From Comamonadaceae bacterium (lineage in GTDB: Bacteria > Pseudomonadota > Gammaproteobacteria > Burkholderiales > Burkholderiaceae_C): a stretch of 21,758 nucleotides of DNA. How positions within the stretch are numbered: the first letter of the stretch is position 1; every line of letters starts with the position of its first letter. The stretch is from assembly GCA_947460065.1 (NCBI GenBank), contig CANHGF010000003.1:1-21758 (forward strand), in the 5' to 3' direction. Position numbers and translations under genes: made by a program. Under the pieces are notes generated by a model. The model was not told the origin of the DNA. It saw only the letters and a program-made list of their open reading frames with translations, and did not search any database. Below are positions 1 through 7,101 of this stretch, one piece after another.

Positions 1-377
1 CCATCCTCACCGAGGTGATCGCGGCGGCCAGCTTGCTGGCCGAGCAGGGTGTCAGCAGCACCGTCCTGAGCGTGACCAGTTGGAGTGAGCTGGCCCGTGA
101 CGGACAGGCCTGCGAGCGCGCCTTCCTGGACGGCGCTGCGCCCCGCACCGCTTTTGTGGCCGAACAACTGGCCGGCACCCAGGGTCCCATCATCGCCGCC
201 ACCGATTACGTCAAGGCGCTGCCCGAGAGCGTGCGCGCCCACCTGCCGGCTGGCCGGCGCTACCTGACGCTGGGCACCGACGGCTTTGGCCGCAGCGACA
301 CCCGGGCGCAGCTGCGAGAGCATTTTGGGGTGGATGCGGCCAGCATCGTGCGCGCAGCCCTGGTGAGCTTGGCTTGA
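1..377 (+). CDS. AceE-type 2-oxoacid dehydrogenase E1, C-terminal fragment
   Basis: Only the last ~124 residues lie in the window; the reading frame enters at base 3 and ends with TGA at 375-377. The segment ATDYVKALPESVRAHLP followed by YLTLGTDGFGRSDTR is the hallmark C-terminal transketolase-like domain of homodimeric (AceE-family) pyruvate dehydrogenase E1, the thiamine-diphosphate enzyme that decarboxylates pyruvate and passes the acetyl group to the E2 lipoyl domain. The protein stops soon after this motif (FGVDAASIVRAALVSLA), whereas E. coli AceE continues for roughly 30 more residues. No E2 gene (aceF) follows. Both points leave open a paralogue such as the MdeB-type 2-ketobutyrate dehydrogenase E1, so no symbol is given. 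The family is certain; the exact substrate is not. Confidence 0.85.
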   Translation, partial: ILTEVIAAASLLAEQGVSSTVLSVTSWSELARDGQACERAFLDGAAPRTAFVAEQLAGTQGPIIAATDYVKALPESVRAHLPAGRRYLTLGTDGFGRSDTRAQLREHFGVDAASIVRAALVSLA

Positions 378-594
378 AGAAGCTTGTGCGGTTTGGACCG
401 CGGCGCATCTAGCAGGCAAATTCCCAGCAGCTCGCCATCCTGCCGCTCGCGCCAAGTGCGGCGTGTCTCACCAAACCCCGAGCGCGGCCTTGTCCTACAG
501 GCGCCAGCGCAATTTGCCGATGACTGAACATCTGGCAGTTTTCTACAGTCTTGCTGTGTTTCATCGATAACCCAACCAGCAGGAGAACTTCACT

Positions 595-807
595 ATGAGC
601 GATCAGTCTGAGATCAAGACACCAGCCAAACGCGGCTTTGCATCCATGGATCCGCAGCGTCAGCGCGAGATCGCCAGCCTGGGCGGGAAGGCGGCCCACG
701 CCAGTGGCCGGGCGCATGAGTTCAATTCGGCCGAAGCCCGCGAGGCTGGCCGCAAGGGTGGGCGAGCCGGCCGGCGCAAGGCGGCCGAGGGCTTGGCCCC
801 GTCCTGA
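595..807 (+). CDS. KGG-repeat general stress protein
   Basis: This is a 70-residue, very basic and Gly/Ala-rich protein. It carries two KGG-type repeats: one around residues 13-36 (RGFASMDP then IASLGGKAAH) and one around residues 44-57 (FNSAEAREAGRKGG). These are typical of the KGG/Con-10 family (E. coli YciG-like), small, probably disordered stress-associated cytoplasmic proteins with no known enzymatic activity. The start is supported by AGGAG at about 581-585, ten bases before the ATG. The gene stands alone, with 217 bases upstream and an intrinsic terminator at 873-898 downstream, so it is probably a monocistronic unit. I could not identify a convincing promoter. Expression in stationary phase or stress is known for relatives and is only inferred here. 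Confidence 0.88.
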   Translation: MSDQSEIKTPAKRGFASMDPQRQREIASLGGKAAHASGRAHEFNSAEAREAGRKGGRAGRRKAAEGLAPS

Positions 808-872
808 GACTCAAATCATCACAAGGGAGGAGGGGTGGCCGTGTGCAGGCAGGCCATCCGCAGGAGATCAGT

Positions 873-898
873 GGGGGGGCGCAAGCCCCCCTTTTTTT
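873..898 (+). terminator. Intrinsic terminator of the KGG stress gene
   Basis: A 7-bp G/C stem (874-880 pairing with 885-891) closes a GCAA tetraloop and is followed directly by seven T residues (892-898). This is a textbook Rho-independent terminator on the plus strand, 66 bases after the stop of the KGG gene. It separates that gene from the acidic protein gene at 1020. Confidence 0.9.
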
Positions 899-1019
899 CT
901 GCAGCCCTGTGGCTGACAGTGTGCACCGGCCTTGACTGACCGGCTGGCGGGTCGGCCCGGCGCACAGTCTTGCGCAGGGGGCCGGGCGCTGGGCTTGGCC
1001 CGATGGGGGAGTAGCAGCC

Positions 1020-1520
1020 ATGACCCGTTTTACCTCCGGCGCTCAGGCGCCGCATATGCCCGCAGGCCATGACTTGGCCAGCCTGGGCCCGAGCGACAGC
1101 AGTGACAGCGGCAGTGACAGCCTGGGCACGCGCGATCGCCAGATGCTGGCATCCGATACCGATGCCAGCGGAACCGGCGAGGGCCGGAGCGCATCGGGTC
1201 AGCCCCTGGCCGATGGCGCCGATATCCTGCCCGACCATCTGGTCTCTCAGGGCCCAGATCTGGAAAACGATGATGAGATCCGTGAGGCCTGGCTCGACGA
1301 GGAATGGAGCGAGCAGGCCGAACTTGCCGTCGATGTGGCGGGCTCGGCCCTGGACAGCCCCGATCTGCTCGATACCTCGGCCGATGCGGATCAGCTGGTA
1401 GAAGATGAGAGCGAACAGGAGGCAGGCGCGCAAGACCTCGACGGCTTCAGCCAGGAGCTCAGGCGCTGGCAGGAGCCGGCGGGTCTGCCGCCATTGACGG
1501 GTCACCGGGGTCTGCAATAA
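1020..1520 (+). CDS. Acidic low-complexity hypothetical protein
   Basis: This 166-residue protein is rich in Asp, Glu, Ser and Ala. A Ser-Asp tract lies near residues 24-35 (PSDSSDSGSDSL) and an acidic stretch at 80-98 (LENDDEIREAWLDEEWSE). I see no signal peptide, transmembrane segment or enzymatic motif, and I do not recognise a characterised family; the composition suggests a largely disordered cytoplasmic protein. The start is supported by GGGGGAG about seven bases before the ATG. Its last 62 bases overlap the 3' end of the convergent helicase gene, which makes the C-terminal third of the reading frame less secure, although the acidic bias runs well before the overlap. GC-rich antisense frames exist here, but the ribosome-binding site favours this strand. 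Confidence 0.65.
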   Translation: MTRFTSGAQAPHMPAGHDLASLGPSDSSDSGSDSLGTRDRQMLASDTDASGTGEGRSASGQPLADGADILPDHLVSQGPDLENDDEIREAWLDEEWSEQAELAVDVAGSALDSPDLLDTSADADQLVEDESEQEAGAQDLDGFSQELRRWQEPAGLPPLTGHRGLQ

Positions 1521-3828
1521 GGCGCGGCTGCCACCAGGGTGGTAGCAGGGCCAGTACCCGGGCCTGGGCGTAGCGTTCGTCCATTAGCCAAAGCACCCCC
1601 TGGTCAGATTCGCTGCGGATCACCCGGCCGGCGGCCTGCAGTACCTTGCGCAGCCCCGGGTAGAGGTAGGTGTGCTCATGGCCGTGACCGAGGAGCGCCT
1701 GCAGGCGCCGGCGCATTTCCTCGTTGACCGGGTTGAGTTGCGGCAGGCCCAAAGTGGCGATGAAGGCGCCGATCAGCTGTTGGCCGGGCAGGTCTATGCC
1801 TTCGCCAAAGGAGCCGCCGAGCACGGCAAAGCCGATGCCGGCTTCGCCCGAGCGAAAGCGCTCCACAAATGCCCGTTGTTGCAGCTCGTCCATGCGCGCG
1901 CTCTGCTGCCACTGCGGCAGCAGCGGGTAGCGCGCGCGCAGGGCCTCGCTGGCCTGGCGCAGGTAGTCAAAGCTGCTGAAAAACGCCAGGTATTTTCCTG
2001 GCCGCACCTGCCACTGTCGGGCCATCACCTCGACGAGCGCCGGCAGGCTCTGCGTCCTGTCCTGCCAGCGGGTCGACACACCCTGCAGCACACGCACCTG
2101 CAGCTGCCTGGCCTCAAAGGGCGAGGGCAGCGCCAGGGTGACGGCATCATCAGGCAGGCCCAGCATGTGCTGGTAGTGCTCGCTGGGGCTGAGCGTGGCT
2201 GAAAACAGCACGCAGCACTGGGCTGCGGCTAGGCGTGGACCTAAAAATGGGGCGGGCAGCACATTGCGAATCGTCAGCACAGCGCGCTCCTCGCGCGTGC
2301 CAATGCCCAGCAGACTCAAATCGATTAGGCTGTCGCTGCCCAGCTTGGCTAGCCGTTGCAGGAATTGGCTCAGGTCAAACCACAGGCGCTGCAGTGGCCC
2401 AAGCGCCAGAGTCGGATGTTCGGCCTGCCAGGCGGCGATGCGGGCGCTTAGCTGCTGCATGGCCAGCAGCAAGGGCTGCGGCAAGTGTTCCAGTACGCAG
2501 TATTCGGAACGACCCTCGCGCAGCGCACGCCAATGGCGCCGCAGCCGGTCGATGTCTTTTTTGACCTCGGCCGGTGCGGTTTTGCGCGCCATGCCGAGCG
2601 CCGCCTCATCCAGGGTGATGCTGTACATCTGACGGCCGCGCTCGATCAGGTTGTGCGCCTCATCGACAAGCACGGCTGCGCGCCAGTCGCGTGCCAGGCT
2701 CAGCGCGTACAGGGCTGCGTGGCTGTCGAACCAGTGGTTGTAGTCGCCGACCACCACATCGGCCCAGACGATCATGTCTTGGCCGAGGTGGTAGGGGCAC
2801 AAGTCATGCTCTGTGGCCAGTTTGCGCAGCGCCTGGCCGTCGAGCCAGCGCGCCTTGACCGCTGCAGCACGCGCCGCTGGCAGCTTGTCGTGGTAGCCGC
2901 GTGCCAGCGGGCAGGACTGGCCGTGGCAGGCCTTGTCGGGATGCTCGCAGGCCTTGTCCCTGGCCAGCAGCTCGAGCACCCGCAGGCTGTGGCGGCAGCC
3001 GCTGTGTTGGGGGTCTAGACTGAGCGTATCGAGGGCGCGCAAGGCCAGGTCACGCCCTGAGCTCTTGGCCGACAGGTAAAACAGCTTGTCCGGGCCCTTA
3101 GGCCTGGCAGCCCCCATGGCCTTGAGCATAGGAAACAAGGTGCCCAGGGTCTTGCCAATACCGGTAGGCGCCTGCGCCAGCAGGCAGCGACCTTGACGCG
3201 CTGCACGCCATACCGACTCGGCCAGACTGCGCTGGCCGGCGCGCATCGCCGCCAAGGGAAAAGCCATTGCTTTGAGGGCCTCCTCCCGTTGGCTCAGGTG
3301 GGTCAGCTCCTGCTCGGCCCAGGCCGAAAAAATGGCGCATTGCTGTTCGAAGAATTCCTGCAAGGACGCAGCACTGCTGGCGCGCAGCAACACGGTCTCT
3401 TGTTGATCGTCCAGGTTGAGGTAGACCAGGGCCAGCTCAATCTCAGCCAGGCCCTGCAGCTGGCACAGCAGGTGGCCGTAGATTTGGGCCTGTGCCCAAT
3501 GTAAGTCCTGCTGTTCGGGTGTGATCGAGCCAAAGCGTCCGCGATAGGTCTTGACTTCCTCGAGCCGATTGAGTGCGCTGTCGTAGCCGTCGGCACGGCC
3601 ACGCACCCTCAGCCGGCCCCACTGGGCGCTCAGGCTGAGTTCGCGCTGGTAGTCGGGGCCGCGCCGGCTGGCCACCAGGGCGTGTCCGGCCATGCCTTCC
3701 TGGGCGCTGGGAGCGCCGCCAAAGCGCAGGTCCAGGTCGCCCCGGCGTGCGGTGAACTCGCACAGCTCGCGCACCGCCACGGCATAGGGCACGGGCGCTG
3801 CTTGTGTCGCGGGGGCGGGGCTGCTCAT
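1459..3828 (-). CDS. Rad3/DinG-type Fe-S helicase with PD-(D/E)XK-like N-terminus
   Basis: This 789-residue superfamily 2 DNA helicase is predicted to unwind DNA 5'-3' in repair. Residues 16-180 resemble a PD-(D/E)XK nuclease fold: D80 in GRADGYD, then E91-x-K93 in LEEVKTYRG. The helicase core follows. Its landmarks are an R-x-GQ motif near 196-199, Walker A APTGIGKT at 220-227, a Cys cluster (C294, C301, C306, C344, with C278 nearby) that probably binds a 4Fe-4S cluster as in XPD/DinG, the DEAH box at 389-392, SATLSP at 543-548, GEGIDL at 675-680 and motif VI QAAGRVIRSESD at 731-742. It is longer than E. coli DinG (716 residues) because of the N-terminal domain. The start is preceded by GGCAGG. 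The gene is divergent from the AI-2E-family gene across an inverted repeat. Confidence 0.9.
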   Translation of the reverse strand: MSSPAPATQAAPVPYAVAVRELCEFTARRGDLDLRFGGAPSAQEGMAGHALVASRRGPDYQRELSLSAQWGRLRVRGRADGYDSALNRLEEVKTYRGRFGSITPEQQDLHWAQAQIYGHLLCQLQGLAEIELALVYLNLDDQQETVLLRASSAASLQEFFEQQCAIFSAWAEQELTHLSQREEALKAMAFPLAAMRAGQRSLAESVWRAARQGRCLLAQAPTGIGKTLGTLFPMLKAMGAARPKGPDKLFYLSAKSSGRDLALRALDTLSLDPQHSGCRHSLRVLELLARDKACEHPDKACHGQSCPLARGYHDKLPAARAAAVKARWLDGQALRKLATEHDLCPYHLGQDMIVWADVVVGDYNHWFDSHAALYALSLARDWRAAVLVDEAHNLIERGRQMYSITLDEAALGMARKTAPAEVKKDIDRLRRHWRALREGRSEYCVLEHLPQPLLLAMQQLSARIAAWQAEHPTLALGPLQRLWFDLSQFLQRLAKLGSDSLIDLSLLGIGTREERAVLTIRNVLPAPFLGPRLAAAQCCVLFSATLSPSEHYQHMLGLPDDAVTLALPSPFEARQLQVRVLQGVSTRWQDRTQSLPALVEVMARQWQVRPGKYLAFFSSFDYLRQASEALRARYPLLPQWQQSARMDELQQRAFVERFRSGEAGIGFAVLGGSFGEGIDLPGQQLIGAFIATLGLPQLNPVNEEMRRRLQALLGHGHEHTYLYPGLRKVLQAAGRVIRSESDQGVLWLMDERYAQARVLALLPPWWQPRLIADPGDPSMAADPPAPASA

Positions 3829-3836
3829 GGGCCTGC

Positions 3837-3867
3837 CATGGTAGTGCAGTGCCAGACCGCTACCATG
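3837..3867. promoter_or_regulatory. Inverted repeat in the divergent helicase/transporter promoter region
   Basis: CATGGTAG at 3837-3844 is matched exactly by its reverse complement CTACCATG at 3860-3867. A G-T pair and one further G-C pair extend each arm to ten bases around an 11-base spacer. The element sits within the 80 bases between two divergent start codons, so it is well placed to be an operator for one or both genes. The distance between arm centres is 23 bases, about two helical turns. It does not match the LexA box. The function is inferred from position and symmetry only. Confidence 0.45.
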
Positions 3868-3908
3868 TGGGTTGGCCTGATTGATCCAGTGTCCTGCGGA
3901 GAAGCGTC

Positions 3909-4982
3909 ATGAACAACAAGCTGCCTGAACCTTATTCCTCGCTCGAAGACAAAGCCTTTCTGGCGCTGATCGTATTGGTGAGTTTGGCTTTTGCCTGGCT
4001 CCTGCTGCCTTATTTCTCTGCTGTGTTTTGGGCGGCAGCCTTGGCGATTTTGTTTGCGCCCCTGCAGACTCGCCTGCTGCGGGCCTGGCCCGGGCGGCAA
4101 AATCTTGCGTCCCTGGCTTGCCTGTCGCTCATCGTGCTGTTGGTGCTCTTGCCGCTGATCTGGATCACCACCATGCTGGTGCAGGAAGGGGCGCAGGTCT
4201 ACCGCCGCATCCAGGCCGGCGATATCAATTTCAGTCTTTACCTGCAGCAGATCTATGCCGCCTTGCCAGCATCCATCACAGCCTTGCTCGACCGCTTCGG
4301 CCTGGGCAGCTCGGGTTTGCTGCTGGAAAGATTGACGCAGGCCTTGACCCAGGGTTCGCAGTATTTGGCGGGTCAGGCGGTCAACATCGGGCAAGACGCG
4401 TTCAATCTGGTGGTGAGCTTTTTCGTCATGCTCTACCTGCTGTTTTTCTTCCTGCGCGATGGTCATGCTCTGGTGCAGCGGCTCAATCACCTGCTGCCCC
4501 TGCGGCAGGAAATCAAGCGCGATCTGGCCGGCAAGTTCGCCACCGTGATCAGCGCCACCGTCAAAGGCAATATCGTGGTGGCCATGGTGCAGGGCGCCTT
4601 GGGTGGCTTCATCGTCTGGGCGCTCGGCCTGAACGCGCCGGTCCTCTGGGGTGTGGTGATGGCGTTTTTGTCGCTGCTGCCGGCCGTCGGCGCAGCGGTG
4701 GTCTGGCTGCCGATGGCGGCCTACCTGCTGATCAGCGGGCAGACAACGCAGGGCCTGGTGCTGGCGGCTTTTGGGGTGCTGGTGATCGGTCTGGTCGACA
4801 ACCTGCTGCGACCGGTGCTGGTGGGCAAGGACATCAAGATGCCCGACTATCTGGTGCTGCTGTCCACCCTGGGCGGCATCTCGCTGTTTGGCCTGCACGG
4901 CTTTGTCCTCGGCCCAGTGATCGCGGCCATGTTCATGGCCGCCTGGGGCCTGCTGGCCGCCGCCCGCCGGCCCCCACAGTAG
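3909..4982 (+). CDS. AI-2E family transporter (PerM/YdiK-like membrane protein)
   Basis: This 357-residue inner-membrane protein has about eight hydrophobic segments. Two are near the N-terminus (about 17-58), one at about 67-90, one at about 160-182 ending in FFFLRDG, and a cluster lies from about 210 to the end. The pattern, with a periplasmic stretch at about 90-155 and the late motif VDNLLRPVLVG, is characteristic of the AI-2E exporter family (DUF20; PerM, YdiK, TqsA). Members have been linked to autoinducer-2 export, ion antiport or unknown transport, so the substrate cannot be assigned. The start is supported by GGAGAAG five bases before the ATG. The gene ends 13 bases from the convergent slyD stop. 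No partner transporter gene is adjacent. Confidence 0.88.
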   Translation: MNNKLPEPYSSLEDKAFLALIVLVSLAFAWLLLPYFSAVFWAAALAILFAPLQTRLLRAWPGRQNLASLACLSLIVLLVLLPLIWITTMLVQEGAQVYRRIQAGDINFSLYLQQIYAALPASITALLDRFGLGSSGLLLERLTQALTQGSQYLAGQAVNIGQDAFNLVVSFFVMLYLLFFFLRDGHALVQRLNHLLPLRQEIKRDLAGKFATVISATVKGNIVVAMVQGALGGFIVWALGLNAPVLWGVVMAFLSLLPAVGAAVVWLPMAAYLLISGQTTQGLVLAAFGVLVIGLVDNLLRPVLVGKDIKMPDYLVLLSTLGGISLFGLHGFVLGPVIAAMFMAAWGLLAAARRPPQ

Positions 4983-4995
4983 CGCAGAGCAAGGC

Positions 4996-5472
4996 TCAGT
5001 GCTGGTGGCCGTGGGCCCCGTGCACATGGCCGTGGGCGATTTCCTCGCCGGAGGCGGCCCGCACTTCCAGCACCTGTGCGCTGATCAGCAGGGTCTTGCC
5101 CGCCAGCGGGTGGTTGCCGTCGAGGATGACCTCGGGTCCCTTGATCTTGACCACGGTCAGCACCATCTGGCTGCCGTCCGGCCCTCGGCCTTCGAGCTGG
5201 CCACCGACCTTCACGCCTGGTGGAAAGTCGGTCTTGGCGATCGTCTGAACCAGCGATTCGTCGCGCTCGCCAAAGCCATCGGCCGGGCTGAGTGTCCAGC
5301 TGCCCTTAAAGCCCACAGCCTGGCCCTCCAGAGCTTCTTCGAGCTTGGGGATCAGGTTGCCGTAGCCGCCGTGCAAATAGGAAACCGGCTCCTTGCCGTT
5401 TTCGATCACCTGTCCTTGGGCGTCGCTGACCTTCAGTCGCAAGGTCACTGCGCAGTCTTTGCTGATGTTCAT
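4996..5472 (-). CDS. slyD: FKBP-type peptidyl-prolyl isomerase SlyD
   Basis: This 158-residue cytoplasmic prolyl isomerase and chaperone has the SlyD arrangement. A split FKBP domain (residues 1-70, with YLHGGYGNLIPKLEEAL at 32-48 and GFGERD at 66-71) is interrupted by the insert-in-flap chaperone domain (about 72-118), and it then resumes with DGNHPLAGKTL at 118-128. The C-terminus, HGHVHGAHGHQH, has six histidines in twelve residues. It matches the metal-binding tail that lets SlyD deliver nickel to hydrogenase or urease maturation, though it is shorter than the E. coli tail and has no cysteine. There is no clear Shine-Dalgarno before the ATG at 5472. The gene is monocistronic, with the rpmBG terminator upstream and the AI-2E gene convergent. 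Confidence 0.93.
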   Translation of the reverse strand: MNISKDCAVTLRLKVSDAQGQVIENGKEPVSYLHGGYGNLIPKLEEALEGQAVGFKGSWTLSPADGFGERDESLVQTIAKTDFPPGVKVGGQLEGRGPDGSQMVLTVVKIKGPEVILDGNHPLAGKTLLISAQVLEVRAASGEEIAHGHVHGAHGHQH

Positions 5473-5551
5473 GATGCAGTGGAATGGAAAAATGAGATTC
5501 GATTGTCGCGCGAAGCGGCGCTGATGGGAGTCGGCCCCCAGGGGCGACGAT

Positions 5552-5584
5552 AAAAAAAGCCCGCCGACTTGCGTGGGCGGGCTT
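5552..5584 (-). terminator. Intrinsic terminator of the rpmB-rpmG operon
   Basis: On the minus strand a 9-bp stem AAGCCCGCC/GGCGGGCTT (5576-5584 with 5557-5565) encloses a 10-base loop. The T residues run through 5558-5552, partly inside the stem. It lies 23 bases past the rpmG stop. It closes the ribosomal protein operon and insulates slyD. Confidence 0.9.
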
Positions 5585-5607
5585 GGTGAACGGCTAAGCC
5601 GCTCGAT

Positions 5608-5775
5608 TTATTTGAGCTTGACTTCCTTGTACTCGACGTGTTTGCGAGCCTTGGGGTCAAACTTCATGATCAGCATTTTTTCCGGCGTGGTTTTCTTGTT
5701 CTTGCTGGTGGTGTAGAAGTGGCCCGTGCCGGCGGTGGACTCGAGCTTGATTTTTTCGCGTGCGCCTTTTGCCAT
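5608..5775 (-). CDS. rpmG: 50S ribosomal protein L33
   Basis: This is a 55-residue basic protein beginning [14 protein letters not shown], with [13 protein letters not shown] in the middle and ending EVKLK. Length and sequence match Gram-negative L33 of the large ribosomal subunit, located near the E-site. It has no cysteines, so it is the zinc-independent form and not the CxxC type. The ATG at 5775 is preceded by GGAGC. It starts 11 bases after the rpmB stop, so the two are co-transcribed as in most proteobacteria. It is followed by the intrinsic terminator at 5552-5584. Confidence 0.97.
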   Translation of the reverse strand: MAKGAREKIKLESTAGTGHFYTTSKNKKTTPEKMLIMKFDPKARKHVEYKEVKLK

Positions 5776-5786
5776 GTTCGTGCTCC

Positions 5787-6020
5787 TTAGATTTCACCGC
5801 GGGCACGCAGATCGGCCAGCACCGCATCAATGCCGTTTTTGTCGATCAGACGCAGACCCGCGTTGGTGATGCGCAGACGCACCCAGCGGTTTTCGCTCTC
5901 GACCCAGAAACGGCGATATTGCAGGTTCGGCATGAACCGGCGTTTGGTTTTGTTGTTGGCGTGGGAAACATTATTCCCAACCATGGGCTTCTTGCCCGTG
6001 ACTTGACAGACGCGTGCCAT
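5787..6020 (-). CDS. rpmB: 50S ribosomal protein L28
   Basis: This 77-residue protein begins [20 protein letters not shown] and contains [14 protein letters not shown] and [16 protein letters not shown], the classic L28 signature. It is the usual proteobacterial length. An open frame continues upstream, but the ATG at 6020 is the correct start: it has a GGAG site nine bases upstream and gives the family's conserved N-terminus. It is the first gene of the rpmB-rpmG operon. A consensus -10 box lies about 170 bases upstream, leaving a long leader that ends in a terminator-like hairpin (6032-6056). Confidence 0.97.
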   Translation of the reverse strand: MARVCQVTGKKPMVGNNVSHANNKTKRRFMPNLQYRRFWVESENRWVRLRITNAGLRLIDKNGIDAVLADLRARGEI

Positions 6021-6031
6021 GAGGACACTCC

Positions 6032-6056
6032 AAAAAAAGTTAGCAGCCTTCGCTGC
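6032..6056 (-). promoter_or_regulatory. Terminator-like hairpin in the rpmB leader (possible attenuator)
   Basis: Read on the minus strand, GCAGC (6056-6052), a GAAG loop and GCTGC (6047-6043) form a short hairpin. It is followed by TAAC and then seven T residues (6038-6032). The rpmB ribosome-binding site GGAG begins right after the T-run. The arrangement resembles a weak intrinsic terminator or attenuator upstream of a ribosomal protein gene. The stem has only five base pairs and the T-run is four bases removed, so activity is uncertain. Confidence 0.35.
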
Positions 6057-6188
6057 ACCTCGCCCCTGTCCTGTGCTGTGCCGCCTGCCCCTGGCGCTGA
6101 TGACATCAGAACTTGGGTGCGGCTCCGGCTCAAGGGCGGTGAAGATTCTTTGCTGGGCAAAGGCTAAGGCCTGTGCGGCAAACCGAAT

Positions 6189-6194
6189 ATTATA
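6189..6194 (-). promoter_or_regulatory. Probable -10 box of the rpmB-rpmG promoter
   Basis: The minus strand reads a perfect TATAAT here, which stands out in GC-rich DNA. It is correctly oriented and about 170 bases before the rpmB start. No good -35 hexamer is seen at the usual 16-18 base spacing; TTGTCC (6221-6216) is 21 bases away. The assignment therefore rests on the -10 box and on context. Confidence 0.5.
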
Positions 6195-6350
6195 GCCATG
6201 TCGGCGGGTGCGGCTGGACAAGCCCCTGTCGGGCTTGGATCGGTCCGGACCGACCGGCGGCGCAGGCCACTTCGGCCACCGCCGGCTGTTACAGGCAGTA
6301 CAGGCGCTACCATAGCGCGCTTGGCAGTCAGGCATTCGGCCCGGCTCGAT

Positions 6351-6360
6351 TTTCGCGAAA
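6351..6360. repeat. Perfect palindrome TTTCGCGAAA before rph
   Basis: This 10-base self-complementary sequence ends six bases before the rph start codon, where a Shine-Dalgarno would be expected; none is visible. It could be a small operator site or chance. Only position and symmetry support it. Confidence 0.3.
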
Positions 6361-6366
6361 CCCCCC

Positions 6367-7101
6367 ATGTCTTTTGTCCGTCCTGCTCAGCGTTCGAGCG
6401 CCCAACTGCGCCAGGTTCGCATCACCCGTGGCTACACCATCCATGCCGAAGGTTCGGTGCTGATTGAATTTGGCAACACCAAGGTCTTGTGCACCGCTTC
6501 TGTCGAGGAAAAGGTGCCGCCCCACCAAAGAGGCAGTGGCCAGGGCTGGCTCACCGCCGAGTACGGCATGCTGCCGCGCTCGACCCATACCCGCAGCGAC
6601 CGCGAGGCCGCCCGCGGCAAGCAAAGCGGGCGTACCCAGGAAATCCAGCGTCTGATCGGCCGCAGCCTGCGCGCTGTGTTTGATTTAAGCCTGCTGGGCG
6701 AGCGCACCATACACCTGGACTGCGATGTGATCCAGGCCGACGGCGGCACCCGCACCGCTGCCATCACCGGTGCCTTTGTGGCCGCGCAGGACGCGGTCAG
6801 CCTGTTGCTGGCCCAGGGCAAGCTGCAAAGCAGCCCGGTGCGCAGCCATGTGGCGGCGATTTCGGTGGGCCTGGTGGAGGGCACGCCCCTGCTCGATCTG
6901 GAATATGTCGAAGATGTGGCCTGCGATACCGACATGAATGTGGTCATGACCGAAGCCGGCCATTTCGTCGAGGTGCAGGGCACCGCCGAAGGCCTGGCCT
7001 TTACCCGCAAGGAAATGGATCAGCTGCTGGCGCTGGCCGAAAACGGCATCGCCGAGCTGATTGGCCTGCAAAAGGCGGCACTGGCCCAGCCGCTGCGATG
7101 A
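6367..7101 (+). CDS. rph: Ribonuclease PH
   Basis: This 244-residue phosphorolytic 3'-5' exoribonuclease removes nucleotides from the 3' ends of tRNA precursors using inorganic phosphate. Visible hallmarks are the N-terminal [29 protein letters not shown] near 35-52, [16 protein letters not shown] near 61-76, [16 protein letters not shown] near 87-102 and the phosphate-binding DGGTRT at 125-130. The conserved acidic segment [16 protein letters not shown] follows near 178-193. Length matches E. coli RNase PH (238) with a full C-terminus. No clear Shine-Dalgarno precedes the ATG. The stop overlaps the rdgB start by four bases (ATGA), indicating translational coupling in an rph-rdgB-hemW operon common in betaproteobacteria. 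Confidence 0.97.
   Translation: MSFVRPAQRSSAQLRQVRITRGYTIHAEGSVLIEFGNTKVLCTASVEEKVPPHQRGSGQGWLTAEYGMLPRSTHTRSDREAARGKQSGRTQEIQRLIGRSLRAVFDLSLLGERTIHLDCDVIQADGGTRTAAITGAFVAAQDAVSLLLAQGKLQSSPVRSHVAAISVGLVEGTPLLDLEYVEDVACDTDMNVVMTEAGHFVEVQGTAEGLAFTRKEMDQLLALAENGIAELIGLQKAALAQPLR

Larger units (their letters stand above)
6021..6366. other. Intergenic region between rpmB and rph
   Basis: These 346 bases separate the divergent rpmB and rph genes. On the minus strand they hold a consensus -10 hexamer (6189-6194) and a long rpmB leader with a short hairpin plus U-tract. A perfect 10-base palindrome lies just before rph. The small open frames crossing the region have no ribosome-binding site or recognisable product. 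I see no RNA gene. Confidence 0.6.

Noticed and set aside
386..403. Hairpin GCGGT/ACCGC just after the AceE-type gene
   Set aside because: The stem is only five base pairs and no T-run follows, so an intrinsic terminator is not supported.
932..960. TTGACT as a -35 box for the acidic protein gene
   Set aside because: No acceptable -10 hexamer is found 16-18 bases downstream in this GC-rich stretch.
3825..5027. 400-residue minus-strand open frame opposite the AI-2E family gene
   Set aside because: It is Gln/His-rich low complexity produced by reading Leu-rich CTG codons backwards; the plus strand encodes a clear membrane protein with a ribosome-binding site.
5787..6368. Extended rpmB frame of 193 residues
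   Set aside because: The extra N-terminus is not L28-like; the internal ATG at 6020 has a good ribosome-binding site and gives the conserved start.
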